Below, piece by piece: positions 5,428 to 12,024 of a stretch of DNA of 12,378 bases; the stretch's first letter is position 1, and every line of letters begins with the position of its first letter. Source of the stretch: RGIG3102 sp964507095. GTDB taxonomy: Bacteria > Bacillota > Clostridia > Oscillospirales > Ruminococcaceae. Location of the stretch: contig CAZDOS010000049.1 of the NCBI GenBank assembly GCA_964507095.1, forward strand, positions 1 to 12,378, given 5' to 3'. The notes beneath the pieces were generated by a model. It was not told the origin of the DNA and did no database searches. It saw only the letters and a program-made list of their open reading frames with translations. A program made the translations under genes and the position numbers.

Positions 5428-8153
5428 TCACCCTGTGACAGCATCATTTCCTGCCACTGTGCTCGTGTTACGAGAACTTCCCTTGGCTTCGAACCTTGGT
5501 AAGGACCGATTATTCCCATCTCTTCCATCTCGTCCATGATCCTGGCAGCTCTTGCATAACCCAGCTTGAGCTTTCTCTGGAGAAGCGAGGTGGATGCCTG
5601 GCCGGCTTCGACGACAGTTTCGATCGCCTTGTCCAGCATCATGTCCCTGTCAGAATCTCCGCCGGCTTCCTCAGAAGCTCCGGCAGAGCCTTTTCCTCCC
5701 GAAACGGCAAGCCTCTCCATATTGTCGATCATTTCCTGATTGTATTCGGCTTCATAATCCTTCTTGACGAAATCGATCGTCCTCTCGATCTCTTCGTCCC
5801 TTACATAGGTGCCCTGAACTCTCTTCGGCTTGCTGGCTCCTATAGGAAGGAACAGCATGTCGCCCATTCCCAGCAGCTTCTCAGCACCGGCTCCGTCAAT
5901 GATAGTACGGCTGTCTATCTGACTTGATACGGCAAATGCTATCCTTGCAGGAATATTAGCCTTAATGAGGCCGGTGATGACATCGACTGAAGGACGCTGT
6001 GTCGCAACGATCAGATGCATTCCGGCAGCTCTTGCCTTCTGGGCAAGACGGCATATGTAGTCTTCCACTTCCTTGCCGGCGACCATCATCAGGTCGGCGA
6101 GCTCATCTATTATGATCGCGATATATGGTATCTTTTCAAGCCCGAGTTCCGGCTTTGACTTCACGAGAGCATTGTAGCTCTCGATATTTCTTACAGAGTT
6201 TTCAGCAAAAAGCTGGTATCTCTTCTCCATTTCCGCGACGGCGCCGCCGAGTGCTCCTGCCGCCTTCTTGGGCTCTGTAACGACAGGCATAAGGAGGTGT
6301 GGTATCCCGTTGTACTCGGCCAATTCGACCACTTTAGGGTCGATGAGTATCATCCTGACATCTTCAGGGCTGGACTTGTATATGAAGCTTATGATCGTAG
6401 CGTTAACGCATACTGACTTACCGCTTCCCGTGGAGCCTGCAATGAGCAGGTGAGGCATCCTTGTAAGATCGGTCGTAACCACATTGCCTTCGATATCAAC
6501 ACCGAGAGCTATGGTCAGAGGGCTCTTGGAATCCCTGAACTGTTTTGACTCAAATATCCTTCTTATCGATACCGAGCTGTTCTTCTTGTTAGGAACTTCG
6601 ATTCCTACCGCAGCCTTGCCCGGGATCGGAGCCTCTATCCTGACCCCGCTGGATGCGAGATTCAAAGCAATGTCATCGGCGAGATTTGTTATCTTGCTGA
6701 TCTTAACGCCGACTTCAGGCTGAAGCTCATACCTGGTGACTGCAGGTCCCCTGCTAATATCGACGATCTTTGTCCTGACTCCGAAGCTGTCAAGGGTGGA
6801 AACGAGTTTCTGTGCATTGGTCCTCAACTCTGATTCATAGTCGCCGCTGTCACCCTTGTCTTTTTCATAGAGATCGATAGGAGGATGCTTGTACACATAT
6901 GCCTTTTCCATGTGTACATTCTTGTCCTCGCTGAGAGGGACGATAGCAGCCTTTTCTTCGGCGGAGAGACTGTTCTTCTTTCTTTCCCGAGCCAGTCTCT
7001 GCTCGTCTGTCATCACCTTCTCGGTCTCGAAGTCTCCCATCTGAGAGTTGATGTCATCTATTATGCTCTGCTTCGGGTCGGTCGCTTTTTCTGCATCAGT
7101 TGTAACAGGCGCCATTCCGCTCCTGACTCTCTGTATGTTGTCAAGGGCCCTGTTTGTAAGCTCCGTGCTTCTGTTGTCAGCAGATTCCCTGTTGTTCTCT
7201 CCCCTGTCCTTTGACTTGTCGACCTGCTGCAGTATCTTGTCCAGATCGTTCTGATTCTTTCCTTCCTTGACCTTGTCGAAGGTATATGCGATCCTTCCCT
7301 TTACATCCAGGCTGTCATCGTCAAAGTAGTTGACTTCCTTTTTATCCTGTGCAAGAGCCTTTTTAACATCGTCCTCGGTAAAGGTCTTCTTTGAAGGTCC
7401 GTCATCAAGGGCGATATCTATTTTTCGCCTGTTTCTCCGCGCCTTGTTTGCCCGGTTTTCCCGTGCCTGCTGCCTGAGTTTCTCCTCCTGCAGCTTTCTC
7501 TTCTCGGCATTCGCCCGACGGCGCTCCTCCATCTCCTTAGCGAGCCGCTCTCTTTCAGCGGCAGCCTTGATAGACATCCTCTTGACTATATCTGCCGGAG
7601 TGGTGTCAGTAAGGAACATGAAGAAGGCTATGGTCAGTACAGTGATGACTGCCTTGGCTGCGAAATCGCCGAAAAGACCCTGAAGCGTCGTTGCAAGTAT
7701 GGCGATGACTCCACCGGAGATCGGGTTGTTCTTTGCCAGCGTATGAAGCTGAACGACCATATCAGCGGCTGAATCTGCGGTGATTTCCTTTACGAAGAAA
7801 ACGTGGACCAGACTGGAGACCAGCAGTATGAACATTGTCCCCCAGATCATCTTTAGCCTGACAGGCTTATTGTTGAACGTCAGTGCCCCGTAGTAGAGGA
7901 TCACCGGTCCGATTATGTAACTTGAAAAACCAAAGACTCCGAAGAGGATATTCTCCCTGAGATATGACCAGAAGTTCTCTCCCGGAACAAAACTCATGAC
8001 AGTGATGATGGCGCCGAGAGCAAACATCAGTATGCTCCACAGCCTGTTGACATCCGCCTGCTGCTTCTTCGTCGGTCTTCCTCTCTTAGATGTCGAAGCC
8101 TTCTTTGTACTCTTCTTAGTGGTGTTCTTTTTTGTGGTAGTGCTTTTAGCCAT
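5424..8153 (-). CDS. ftsK: FtsK/SpoIIIE family DNA translocase
   Basis: This 909-residue membrane-bound ATPase pumps chromosomal DNA through the division or sporulation septum. The first 30 residues are Lys/Thr-rich. About four hydrophobic segments follow between 38 and 185 (near 38-56, 70-92, 102-122 and 147-182), then a highly charged, Arg/Glu/Lys-rich probable coiled coil at 194-245 and a low-complexity linker to about 410. The motor has its alpha/beta entry at about 445-560, Walker A GSTGSGKS at 573-580, the DPKVVELAEYNGIPHLL block at 605-621, Walker B IAIIIDELAD at 678-687 and VATQRPSVDVITGLIKANIP at 717-736. A gamma winged-helix DNA-orienting domain closes it (about 835-898; SLLQRKLKLGYARAARIMDE at 856-875). 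It is longer than SpoIIIE because of the linker and shorter than E. coli FtsK. GAGGGG lies 5 nt before ATG 8153. First gene of a three-gene overlapping operon. Confidence 0.96.
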   Translation of the reverse strand: MAKSTTTKKNTTKKSTKKASTSKRGRPTKKQQADVNRLWSILMFALGAIITVMSFVPGENFWSYLRENILFGVFGFSSYIIGPVILYYGALTFNNKPVRLKMIWGTMFILLVSSLVHVFFVKEITADSAADMVVQLHTLAKNNPISGGVIAILATTLQGLFGDFAAKAVITVLTIAFFMFLTDTTPADIVKRMSIKAAAERERLAKEMEERRRANAEKRKLQEEKLRQQARENRANKARRNRRKIDIALDDGPSKKTFTEDDVKKALAQDKKEVNYFDDDSLDVKGRIAYTFDKVKEGKNQNDLDKILQQVDKSKDRGENNRESADNRSTELTNRALDNIQRVRSGMAPVTTDAEKATDPKQSIIDDINSQMGDFETEKVMTDEQRLARERKKNSLSAEEKAAIVPLSEDKNVHMEKAYVYKHPPIDLYEKDKGDSGDYESELRTNAQKLVSTLDSFGVRTKIVDISRGPAVTRYELQPEVGVKISKITNLADDIALNLASSGVRIEAPIPGKAAVGIEVPNKKNSSVSIRRIFESKQFRDSKSPLTIALGVDIEGNVVTTDLTRMPHLLIAGSTGSGKSVCVNATIISFIYKSSPEDVRMILIDPKVVELAEYNGIPHLLMPVVTEPKKAAGALGGAVAEMEKRYQLFAENSVRNIESYNALVKSKPELGLEKIPYIAIIIDELADLMMVAGKEVEDYICRLAQKARAAGMHLIVATQRPSVDVITGLIKANIPARIAFAVSSQIDSRTIIDGAGAEKLLGMGDMLFLPIGASKPKRVQGTYVRDEEIERTIDFVKKDYEAEYNQEMIDNMERLAVSGGKGSAGASEEAGGDSDRDMMLDKAIETVVEAGQASTSLLQRKLKLGYARAARIMDEMEEMGIIGPYQGSKPREVLVTRAQWQEMMLSQGE

Positions 8154-8227
8154 TTATTCCCCTCAAAAACAAACTGAACGTATATATGTCAATACCAATA
8201 GTACGTTAAACGCATATGTAGCATTTT

Positions 8228-8255
8228 ATTATACCATATTCCTTTTATTTTTCAA
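8228..8255 (-). promoter_or_regulatory. Sigma-A promoter for the ftsK operon
   Basis: Minus-strand TTGAAA (8255-8250), a 16-bp spacer and a perfect TATAAT (8233-8228) with an extended TGG before it. The sequence TGGTATAATAAAA is identical to that at the M28-like gene promoter. The leader to ATG 8153 is about 67 nt. Confidence 0.68.
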
Positions 8256-8278
8256 AGATGTCGGAAAAGTGCCAATGA

Positions 8279-8307
8279 TTGCATGGACGGCAGGTTTGGG
8301 ATATACT
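8279..8307 (+). promoter_or_regulatory. Sigma-A promoter for the PPIase gene
   Basis: TTGCAT (8279-8284), a 17-bp spacer and TATACT (8302-8307), preceded by TTTGGGA. The leader is only about 22 nt, with CGAGGA ending 7 nt before ATG 8336. Confidence 0.6.
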
Positions 8308-8335
8308 GAAAGAAAAAAGAAACGAGGAAACATCA

Positions 8336-8905
8336 ATGAATCCGATAGCAACGTTCCATATGGCCAACGGAAAGAAGATCGTAGTGGAGCTTCTGCCAGA
8401 AGCTGCGCCGAACACCGTAAACAGCTTCATATCCTGTGCCTCAAAGGGCTGCCTTGACGGTCACGCCATCCAGCGTATCGTCCCGGGCAAATGGGTAGAC
8501 CTCACCTATGCTGCGTTCCACCATGACGAGTGCAAATACCTGATTCCCAACGAATTTGCGCTCAACCCTGACATCACTCCTCTGGACTCACATCCGGGCT
8601 GCATGTGCATGGGCGGATACGGTGACAGAGGTCTTGCGGGCTGCGAACCTTTCTTCCCTCTTTCCGACCAACCGACTCACAAGGGCGTTTATCCTGTTTT
8701 CGGAAAGGTACTGGAAGGCATGGATGAACTGTACAGACTTGAAAAGGTACCGACCAAGCCGGTCAAGGGACCTTTTGAAGGAATGGAGATCAATGAGCCG
8801 ATCGAACCTGAGATCATCGAGAAAGTGACTCTGGAACTGTTCGGACAGACCTATCCCGATCCGGTCAAGGTTGATACCGACTGGATACCGGCGACCTGGA
8901 AATAA
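8336..8905 (+). CDS. Divergent cyclophilin-type peptidyl-prolyl isomerase
   Basis: The 189-residue protein has no signal peptide, so it should be cytoplasmic. The cyclophilin pattern is visible: a beta-strand start IATFHMANGKKIVVELLPEA (4-23), APNTVNSFI (24-32), IQRIVPG (45-51) with Arg47 at the place of the catalytic arginine, GCEPFF (102-107) where active members have GSQFF, and GVYPVFGKVLEGMDELYRL (117-135). The region after IQRIVPG reads KWVDLTY instead of the usual FMxQGGD, and the active-site Gln before FF is Glu. The tail, about 150-189, is longer than a minimal cyclophilin. It may be a weak isomerase or a peptide-binding chaperone-like protein. The start is ATG 8336 with AGGA 7 nt upstream; the frame is open to 8279, but that overlaps the promoter. 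Single gene, divergent from ftsK and followed by a strong terminator. Confidence 0.87.
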   Translation: MNPIATFHMANGKKIVVELLPEAAPNTVNSFISCASKGCLDGHAIQRIVPGKWVDLTYAAFHHDECKYLIPNEFALNPDITPLDSHPGCMCMGGYGDRGLAGCEPFFPLSDQPTHKGVYPVFGKVLEGMDELYRLEKVPTKPVKGPFEGMEINEPIEPEIIEKVTLELFGQTYPDPVKVDTDWIPATWK

Positions 8906-8918
8906 ACAGTGCTCTTAT

Positions 8919-8954
8919 GGACGGCACGGGCTTATGCCTGATGCCGTCCTTTTT
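8919..8954 (+). terminator. Terminator of the PPIase gene
   Basis: GGACGGCA (8919-8926) pairs with TGCCGTCC (8942-8949), extended inward by G/C pairs with one bulged A to a TTAT loop, then TTTTT (8950-8954). It begins 13 nt after the stop codon. Confidence 0.9.
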
Positions 8955-8959
8955 CGCGC

Positions 8960-8985
8960 AAAAAAAGCAGGTCCGAAGACCTGCT
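8960..8985 (-). terminator. Terminator of the tRNA-Pro pair
   Basis: On the minus strand AGCAGGTC and GACCTGCT form a perfect 8-bp stem closed by a C(TTCG)G tetraloop, followed by seven T (A8960-A8966 on the plus strand). It starts 6 nt past the 3' CCA of the tRNA at 8992. Confidence 0.93.
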
Positions 8986-8991
8986 GTATAT

Positions 8992-9068
8992 TGGTCGGGA
9001 TGACAGGACTCGAACCTGCGGCATCCTGGTCCCAAACCAGGCGCTCTACCAAACTGAGCCACATCCCG
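8992..9068 (-). tRNA. tRNA-Pro (anticodon UGG)
   Basis: A 77-nt cloverleaf with the CCA encoded. Acceptor stem CGGGATG/CATCCCG, D-arm GCTC/GAGC, anticodon stem CCTGG/CCAGG around loop TTTGGGA (anticodon TGG), variable loop ATGCC, T-arm GCAGG-TTCGAGT-CCTGT with one G-U pair, discriminator A73. It reads CCN proline codons. Downstream member of a tandem pair, 10 nt after the CGG isoacceptor. Confidence 0.97.
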
Positions 9069-9078
9069 TTATAAACAA

Positions 9079-9155
9079 TGGTCGGGATGACAGGACTCGA
9101 ACCTGCGGCCTCTTGGTCCCGAACCAAGCGCTCTACCAAACTGAGCCACATCCCG
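9079..9155 (-). tRNA. tRNA-Pro (anticodon CGG)
   Basis: A 77-nt cloverleaf with the CCA encoded, differing from its neighbour at only four bases. Anticodon loop TTCGGGA gives anticodon CGG, reading CCG. Anticodon stem CTTGG/CCAAG; the variable loop is AGGCC. First in a two-tRNA transcript. Confidence 0.97.
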
Positions 9156-9184
9156 AAATATCCCCTTTTTCAAGGGCAAGGGTT

Positions 9185-9213
9185 ATTATACATTATCCAT
9201 ATTCAAAAGTCAA
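9185..9213 (-). promoter_or_regulatory. Sigma-A promoter for the tRNA-Pro pair
   Basis: Minus-strand TTGACT (9213-9208), a 17-bp spacer and a perfect TATAAT (9190-9185), among the strongest promoters in the window. The short leader to 9155 can fold as CCCTT-GAAA-AAGGG next to the tRNA 5' end. Confidence 0.82.
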
Positions 9214-9228
9214 CATTAAAAACAGCTC

Positions 9229-9268
9229 AAAAAAACCTGTTCAGGCAGTGCGAGAAAGCACTGCCTGA
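9229..9268 (-). terminator. Terminator of the ATP synthase operon
   Basis: TCAGGCAGTGC (9241-9251) and GCACTGCCTGA (9258-9268) form a perfect 11-bp stem with a 6-nt loop. On the minus strand ACAGG and then seven T follow (9235-9229). On the plus strand GCTGTCTTTTTT follows, so the element could also stop rightward transcription. An alternative outer pairing, ACAGCTCA with TGAGCTGT, is possible. Confidence 0.8.
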
Positions 9269-9299
9269 GCTGTCTTTTTTGTATCGAATGAAGGCCTTT

Positions 9300-9707
9300 T
9301 CAGTCTTCCAGCTGCTTCACGTTCTGACGGATTATAGCTCTCTGGATCTTCAGCCTGGCTATCTCCTCGTCCTTGGGATTGTCGGCCTCCTCAAGCATCT
9401 TCTTTCCTTTCTCAAGGGCAGCGTTTGCTCTTTCAAGGTCTATTTCTTCCTTCCATTCAAAGGTAGATGCAAGGACCGTGACCTCTCCGTTTATGACGCT
9501 GAGAACTCCGTTGGAACAGCATGCGTATCTTCTCTTGCCGTCCCGGGTGTATACAGCTGCCCTGCCGATACCGAGTGCCGTGACATAATCCACGTGTCCC
9601 GCAAGTATCTGAGCATCACCGGCTACCGTACGGACAAGAATGCTTTCTGCCTCTCCTTCGAAATGAACGCCGTATGGAGTTACGATCTTAAGTTTGAAGG
9701 TCCGCAT
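9300..9707 (-). CDS. atpC: ATP synthase F1 epsilon subunit
   Basis: The 135-residue protein has the normal length for the rotor-stalk epsilon subunit, which couples gamma to the c-ring and can inhibit ATP hydrolysis. Residues 1-85 form the beta-sandwich (TPYGVHFEGEAESILVRT at 10-27; GDAQILAGHVDYVTALGIG at 30-48). Residues 88-135 form the two-helix C-terminal domain. The usual LPGH turn is LAGH here. The ATG lies 3 nt after the atpD stop, with GGAGAG inside the end of atpD as ribosome binding site, so the two are translationally linked. Last gene of the operon. Confidence 0.95.
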   Translation of the reverse strand: MRTFKLKIVTPYGVHFEGEAESILVRTVAGDAQILAGHVDYVTALGIGRAAVYTRDGKRRYACCSNGVLSVINGEVTVLASTFEWKEEIDLERANAALEKGKKMLEEADNPKDEEIARLKIQRAIIRQNVKQLED

Positions 9708-9710
9708 GGA

Positions 9711-11108
9711 TTACTCTCCCTTCTTGACTCTCTCCACGACATCATCTATCGAACCGGCAAAGAGGAACGCCGATTCCGGATAATCATCATAGTTTCCGGC
9801 AAGGATCTCGCTGAAGCCGCGTATGGTCTCATTGAGAGGCACATATTTGCCCTGATAGCCTGTGAACTGCTCGGCAACCGAGAACGGCTGTGAAAGGAAT
9901 CTCTGGATCTTTCTTGCGCGGTTAACGGTGAGCTTATCCTCGTCGGAAAGTTCGTCCATACCCATGATGGCTATGATATCCTGAAGTTCCTTGTATCTCT
10001 GAAGAACTGTCTGTACTCCTCGTGCGACTCTGTAGTGCTCTTCTCCGACGATAGCAGGAGTGAGCACGCGGCTCGTGGAATCCAGAGGATCGACAGCCGG
10101 ATAGATGCCCAGGGATGCAATGCTTCTTGAAAGTGTCGTAGTTGCATCAAGGTGTGCGAAAGTCGTGGCCGGAGCAGGGTCTGTCAGGTCATCAGCAGGC
10201 ACATAAATTGCCTGGATGGATGTGATGGATCCCTTCTTGGTGGATGTGATCCTCTCCTGCAGAGCGCCCATTTCCGTTGCCAGCGTAGGCTGGTAGCCAA
10301 CAGCAGAAGGCATACGTCCGAGTAGGGCGGAAACCTCACTTCCTGCCTGGGTGAAACGGAATATGTTGTCGATGAACAGAAGAACATCCTGATTCTCTTC
10401 ATCTCTGAAATATTCAGCCATGGTAAGAGCTGAAAGTCCGACTCTCATTCTTGCCCCAGGCGGCTCGTTCATCTGTCCGTATACGAGGGCCGTTTTGTTG
10501 ATGACCCCGCTTTCTATCATTTCATTGTAAAGGTCATTTCCCTCACGGGTCCTCTCTCCAACGCCTGCGAATACAGAAATGCCGCCGTGCTGGTTGGCAA
10601 CGTTAGAGATGAGCTCCTGGATAAGTACCGTCTTGCCGACTCCGGCGCCTCCGAACAGACCTATCTTACCGCCCTTTGTATATGGGCAGATAAGGTCGAT
10701 TACCTTGATACCCGTTTCAAATATCTCAGCAGTCGTTGCCTGTTCCTCATAGCTTGGGGCCTTTGCATGTATAGGCATCCTCTTCACGTTCTCAGGCCGC
10801 GGCTTGTTGTCCACCGGCTCTCCGAGAACATTGAAGATCCTTCCCAGAGTCTCGTTGCCGACAGGTACCGTAATGGTCGTTCCCGTGTCTACAGCCTTGG
10901 CTCCGCGGACAAGTCCGTCCGTTGAAGCCATGGCCACGCATCTTACGACATCATCACCAAGATGCTGAGCGACCTCGACGACCAGCTTCTTGCCGTTGTT
11001 GTCGACTTCGATGGCATTGAGCAACCGAGGCAGATATCCATTCTCGAAACGGACGTCAATGACGGCGCCCATTACCTGAGTGACCTTACCTATGTTTGAC
11101 TGGCTCAT
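9711..11108 (-). CDS. atpD: ATP synthase F1 beta subunit
   Basis: The 465-residue catalytic subunit of F-type ATP synthase is complete. The beta-barrel covers about 1-80. The P-loop GGAGVGKT is at 153-160 (Lys159), GERTREGND at 184-192 with catalytic Glu185, Walker B DVLLFID at 241-247 followed by NIFRFTQAG, and the DELSD loop at 385-389, which in this family contacts gamma and epsilon. The C-terminal helical domain ends KKGE. All catalytic residues I can check are present, so it should be active. AAGGAG lies 7 nt before ATG 11108. The 41-nt gap to atpG contains no terminator. The gene is well conserved and useful for placing the organism. Confidence 0.98.
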   Translation of the reverse strand: MSQSNIGKVTQVMGAVIDVRFENGYLPRLLNAIEVDNNGKKLVVEVAQHLGDDVVRCVAMASTDGLVRGAKAVDTGTTITVPVGNETLGRIFNVLGEPVDNKPRPENVKRMPIHAKAPSYEEQATTAEIFETGIKVIDLICPYTKGGKIGLFGGAGVGKTVLIQELISNVANQHGGISVFAGVGERTREGNDLYNEMIESGVINKTALVYGQMNEPPGARMRVGLSALTMAEYFRDEENQDVLLFIDNIFRFTQAGSEVSALLGRMPSAVGYQPTLATEMGALQERITSTKKGSITSIQAIYVPADDLTDPAPATTFAHLDATTTLSRSIASLGIYPAVDPLDSTSRVLTPAIVGEEHYRVARGVQTVLQRYKELQDIIAIMGMDELSDEDKLTVNRARKIQRFLSQPFSVAEQFTGYQGKYVPLNETIRGFSEILAGNYDDYPESAFLFAGSIDDVVERVKKGE

Positions 11109-11149
11109 TTATTTTCTCCTTAACTAAGATTTCTTGATTGGCCGTCTGC

Positions 11150-12004
11150 TTACCGCAGATCGCCTGCGCCAGAGACGATCTCTGTGATCTCCTGAGTGAT
11201 AGCTGCCTGTCTGGCTCTGTTGTACCGGAGAGACAGATCACTTACCATCGCATCCGCGTTCTTTGAAGCGGAATCCATGGCTGTGCGTCTGGCTGAAAGC
11301 TCACTTGCCCAGCTTTCGCACACTGCGCCCCATGTGATGCCTGAAAGGTACTGCGGAACTATGAGATCGAACAACTCCTCGCAAGAAGGCTCGTATTCCG
11401 TTACGGTATGGAGTCCCTCCTTGAGAGTGGTCTCGTCGATACTCGTTATCGGCAGTATCTGCATCATCTCAGGTCTCTGGGAGAGCATCGACACGAAGGT
11501 GGTATATGCGATATATACCCGGTCGACCTCGCCCCTCTTGAACATTCCGGAAACGATCTCGCTTATGTCGGAACATTCTGCCGTTGTGACGTCCTCCACG
11601 ATGGAATATGCATCGGTCACGATCTCATATCCCCTCTTGGAACAGAAGTCCAACGCCTTTTTGCCCAACGGTATTACACAGAAATCCTGTCCCCGAGTGT
11701 ACTCGGCCAGTTTCTTGAACATGTTGTTGTTATATCCGCCCGCAAGGCCCCTGTCTCCTGCAATGAGGATGTACAGAGTCTTGTTGACAGGACGGGTCAC
11801 AAGATAGTCCGAAGAAAAATCCGTGTTTGCCGCGGCGATCTCACAGAGAGTCTCATGCAATTCCAGGAAATACGGTCTTGCCTGCTCGACTCTCTCTCTG
11901 GCTTTTCTCAATTTGGAGGAAGCGACCAGTTCCATGGCTTTTGTTATCTGTCTGGTACTCTGAACACTGTTGATCCTGTTCTTTATATCCTTCATTGAAG
12001 CCAC
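11150..12004 (-). CDS. atpG: ATP synthase F1 gamma subunit
   Basis: A 284-residue central-stalk subunit. The N-terminal helix carries the signature TRQITKAMELVASSKLRKA (17-35). A Rossmann-like middle domain includes LYILIAGDRGLAGGYNNN (about 76-93). The C-terminal helix block reads ARRTAMDSASKNADAM and then YNRARQAAITQEITEIVSGA, the strongest family match; the two terminal helices form the coiled coil that turns inside the alpha/beta ring. The start codon is GTG at 12004, 10 nt after GGAGG at 12019-12015. The internal ATG at 11995 is 19 nt away, and gamma proteins commonly begin MASxKxI, which favours the GTG. An ATGATG just after the Shine-Dalgarno lies in another frame. The gap to atpA is 20 nt. 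Confidence 0.96.
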   Translation of the reverse strand: MASMKDIKNRINSVQSTRQITKAMELVASSKLRKARERVEQARPYFLELHETLCEIAAANTDFSSDYLVTRPVNKTLYILIAGDRGLAGGYNNNMFKKLAEYTRGQDFCVIPLGKKALDFCSKRGYEIVTDAYSIVEDVTTAECSDISEIVSGMFKRGEVDRVYIAYTTFVSMLSQRPEMMQILPITSIDETTLKEGLHTVTEYEPSCEELFDLIVPQYLSGITWGAVCESWASELSARRTAMDSASKNADAMVSDLSLRYNRARQAAITQEITEIVSGAGDLR

Positions 12005-12014
12005 AGATCATCAT

Positions 12015-12019
12015 CCTCC
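12015..12019 (-). promoter_or_regulatory. Ribosome binding site supporting the GTG start of atpG
   Basis: Minus-strand GGAGG at 12019-12015 is 10 nt from GTG 12004 but 19 nt from the next in-frame ATG (11995). Two overlapping out-of-frame ATGs lie between the site and the GTG. Confidence 0.65.
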
Positions 12020-12024
12020 TCTCT

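Noticed and set aside
8992..9155. The 87-bp near-identical tandem repeat as a possible CRISPR or mobile-element repeat
   Set aside because: Both units fold as complete proline tRNAs with encoded CCA; the repetition is explained by the paired genes.
8992..9155. tRNA genes as integration (att) sites
   Set aside because: No partial tRNA duplicate, integrase or change in gene content flanks them in this window.
9078..9893. A 271-codon plus-strand open frame starting within a tRNA gene
   Set aside because: It runs antisense through tRNA-Pro(CGG), the tRNA promoter, the terminator, atpC and part of atpD, all independently supported.
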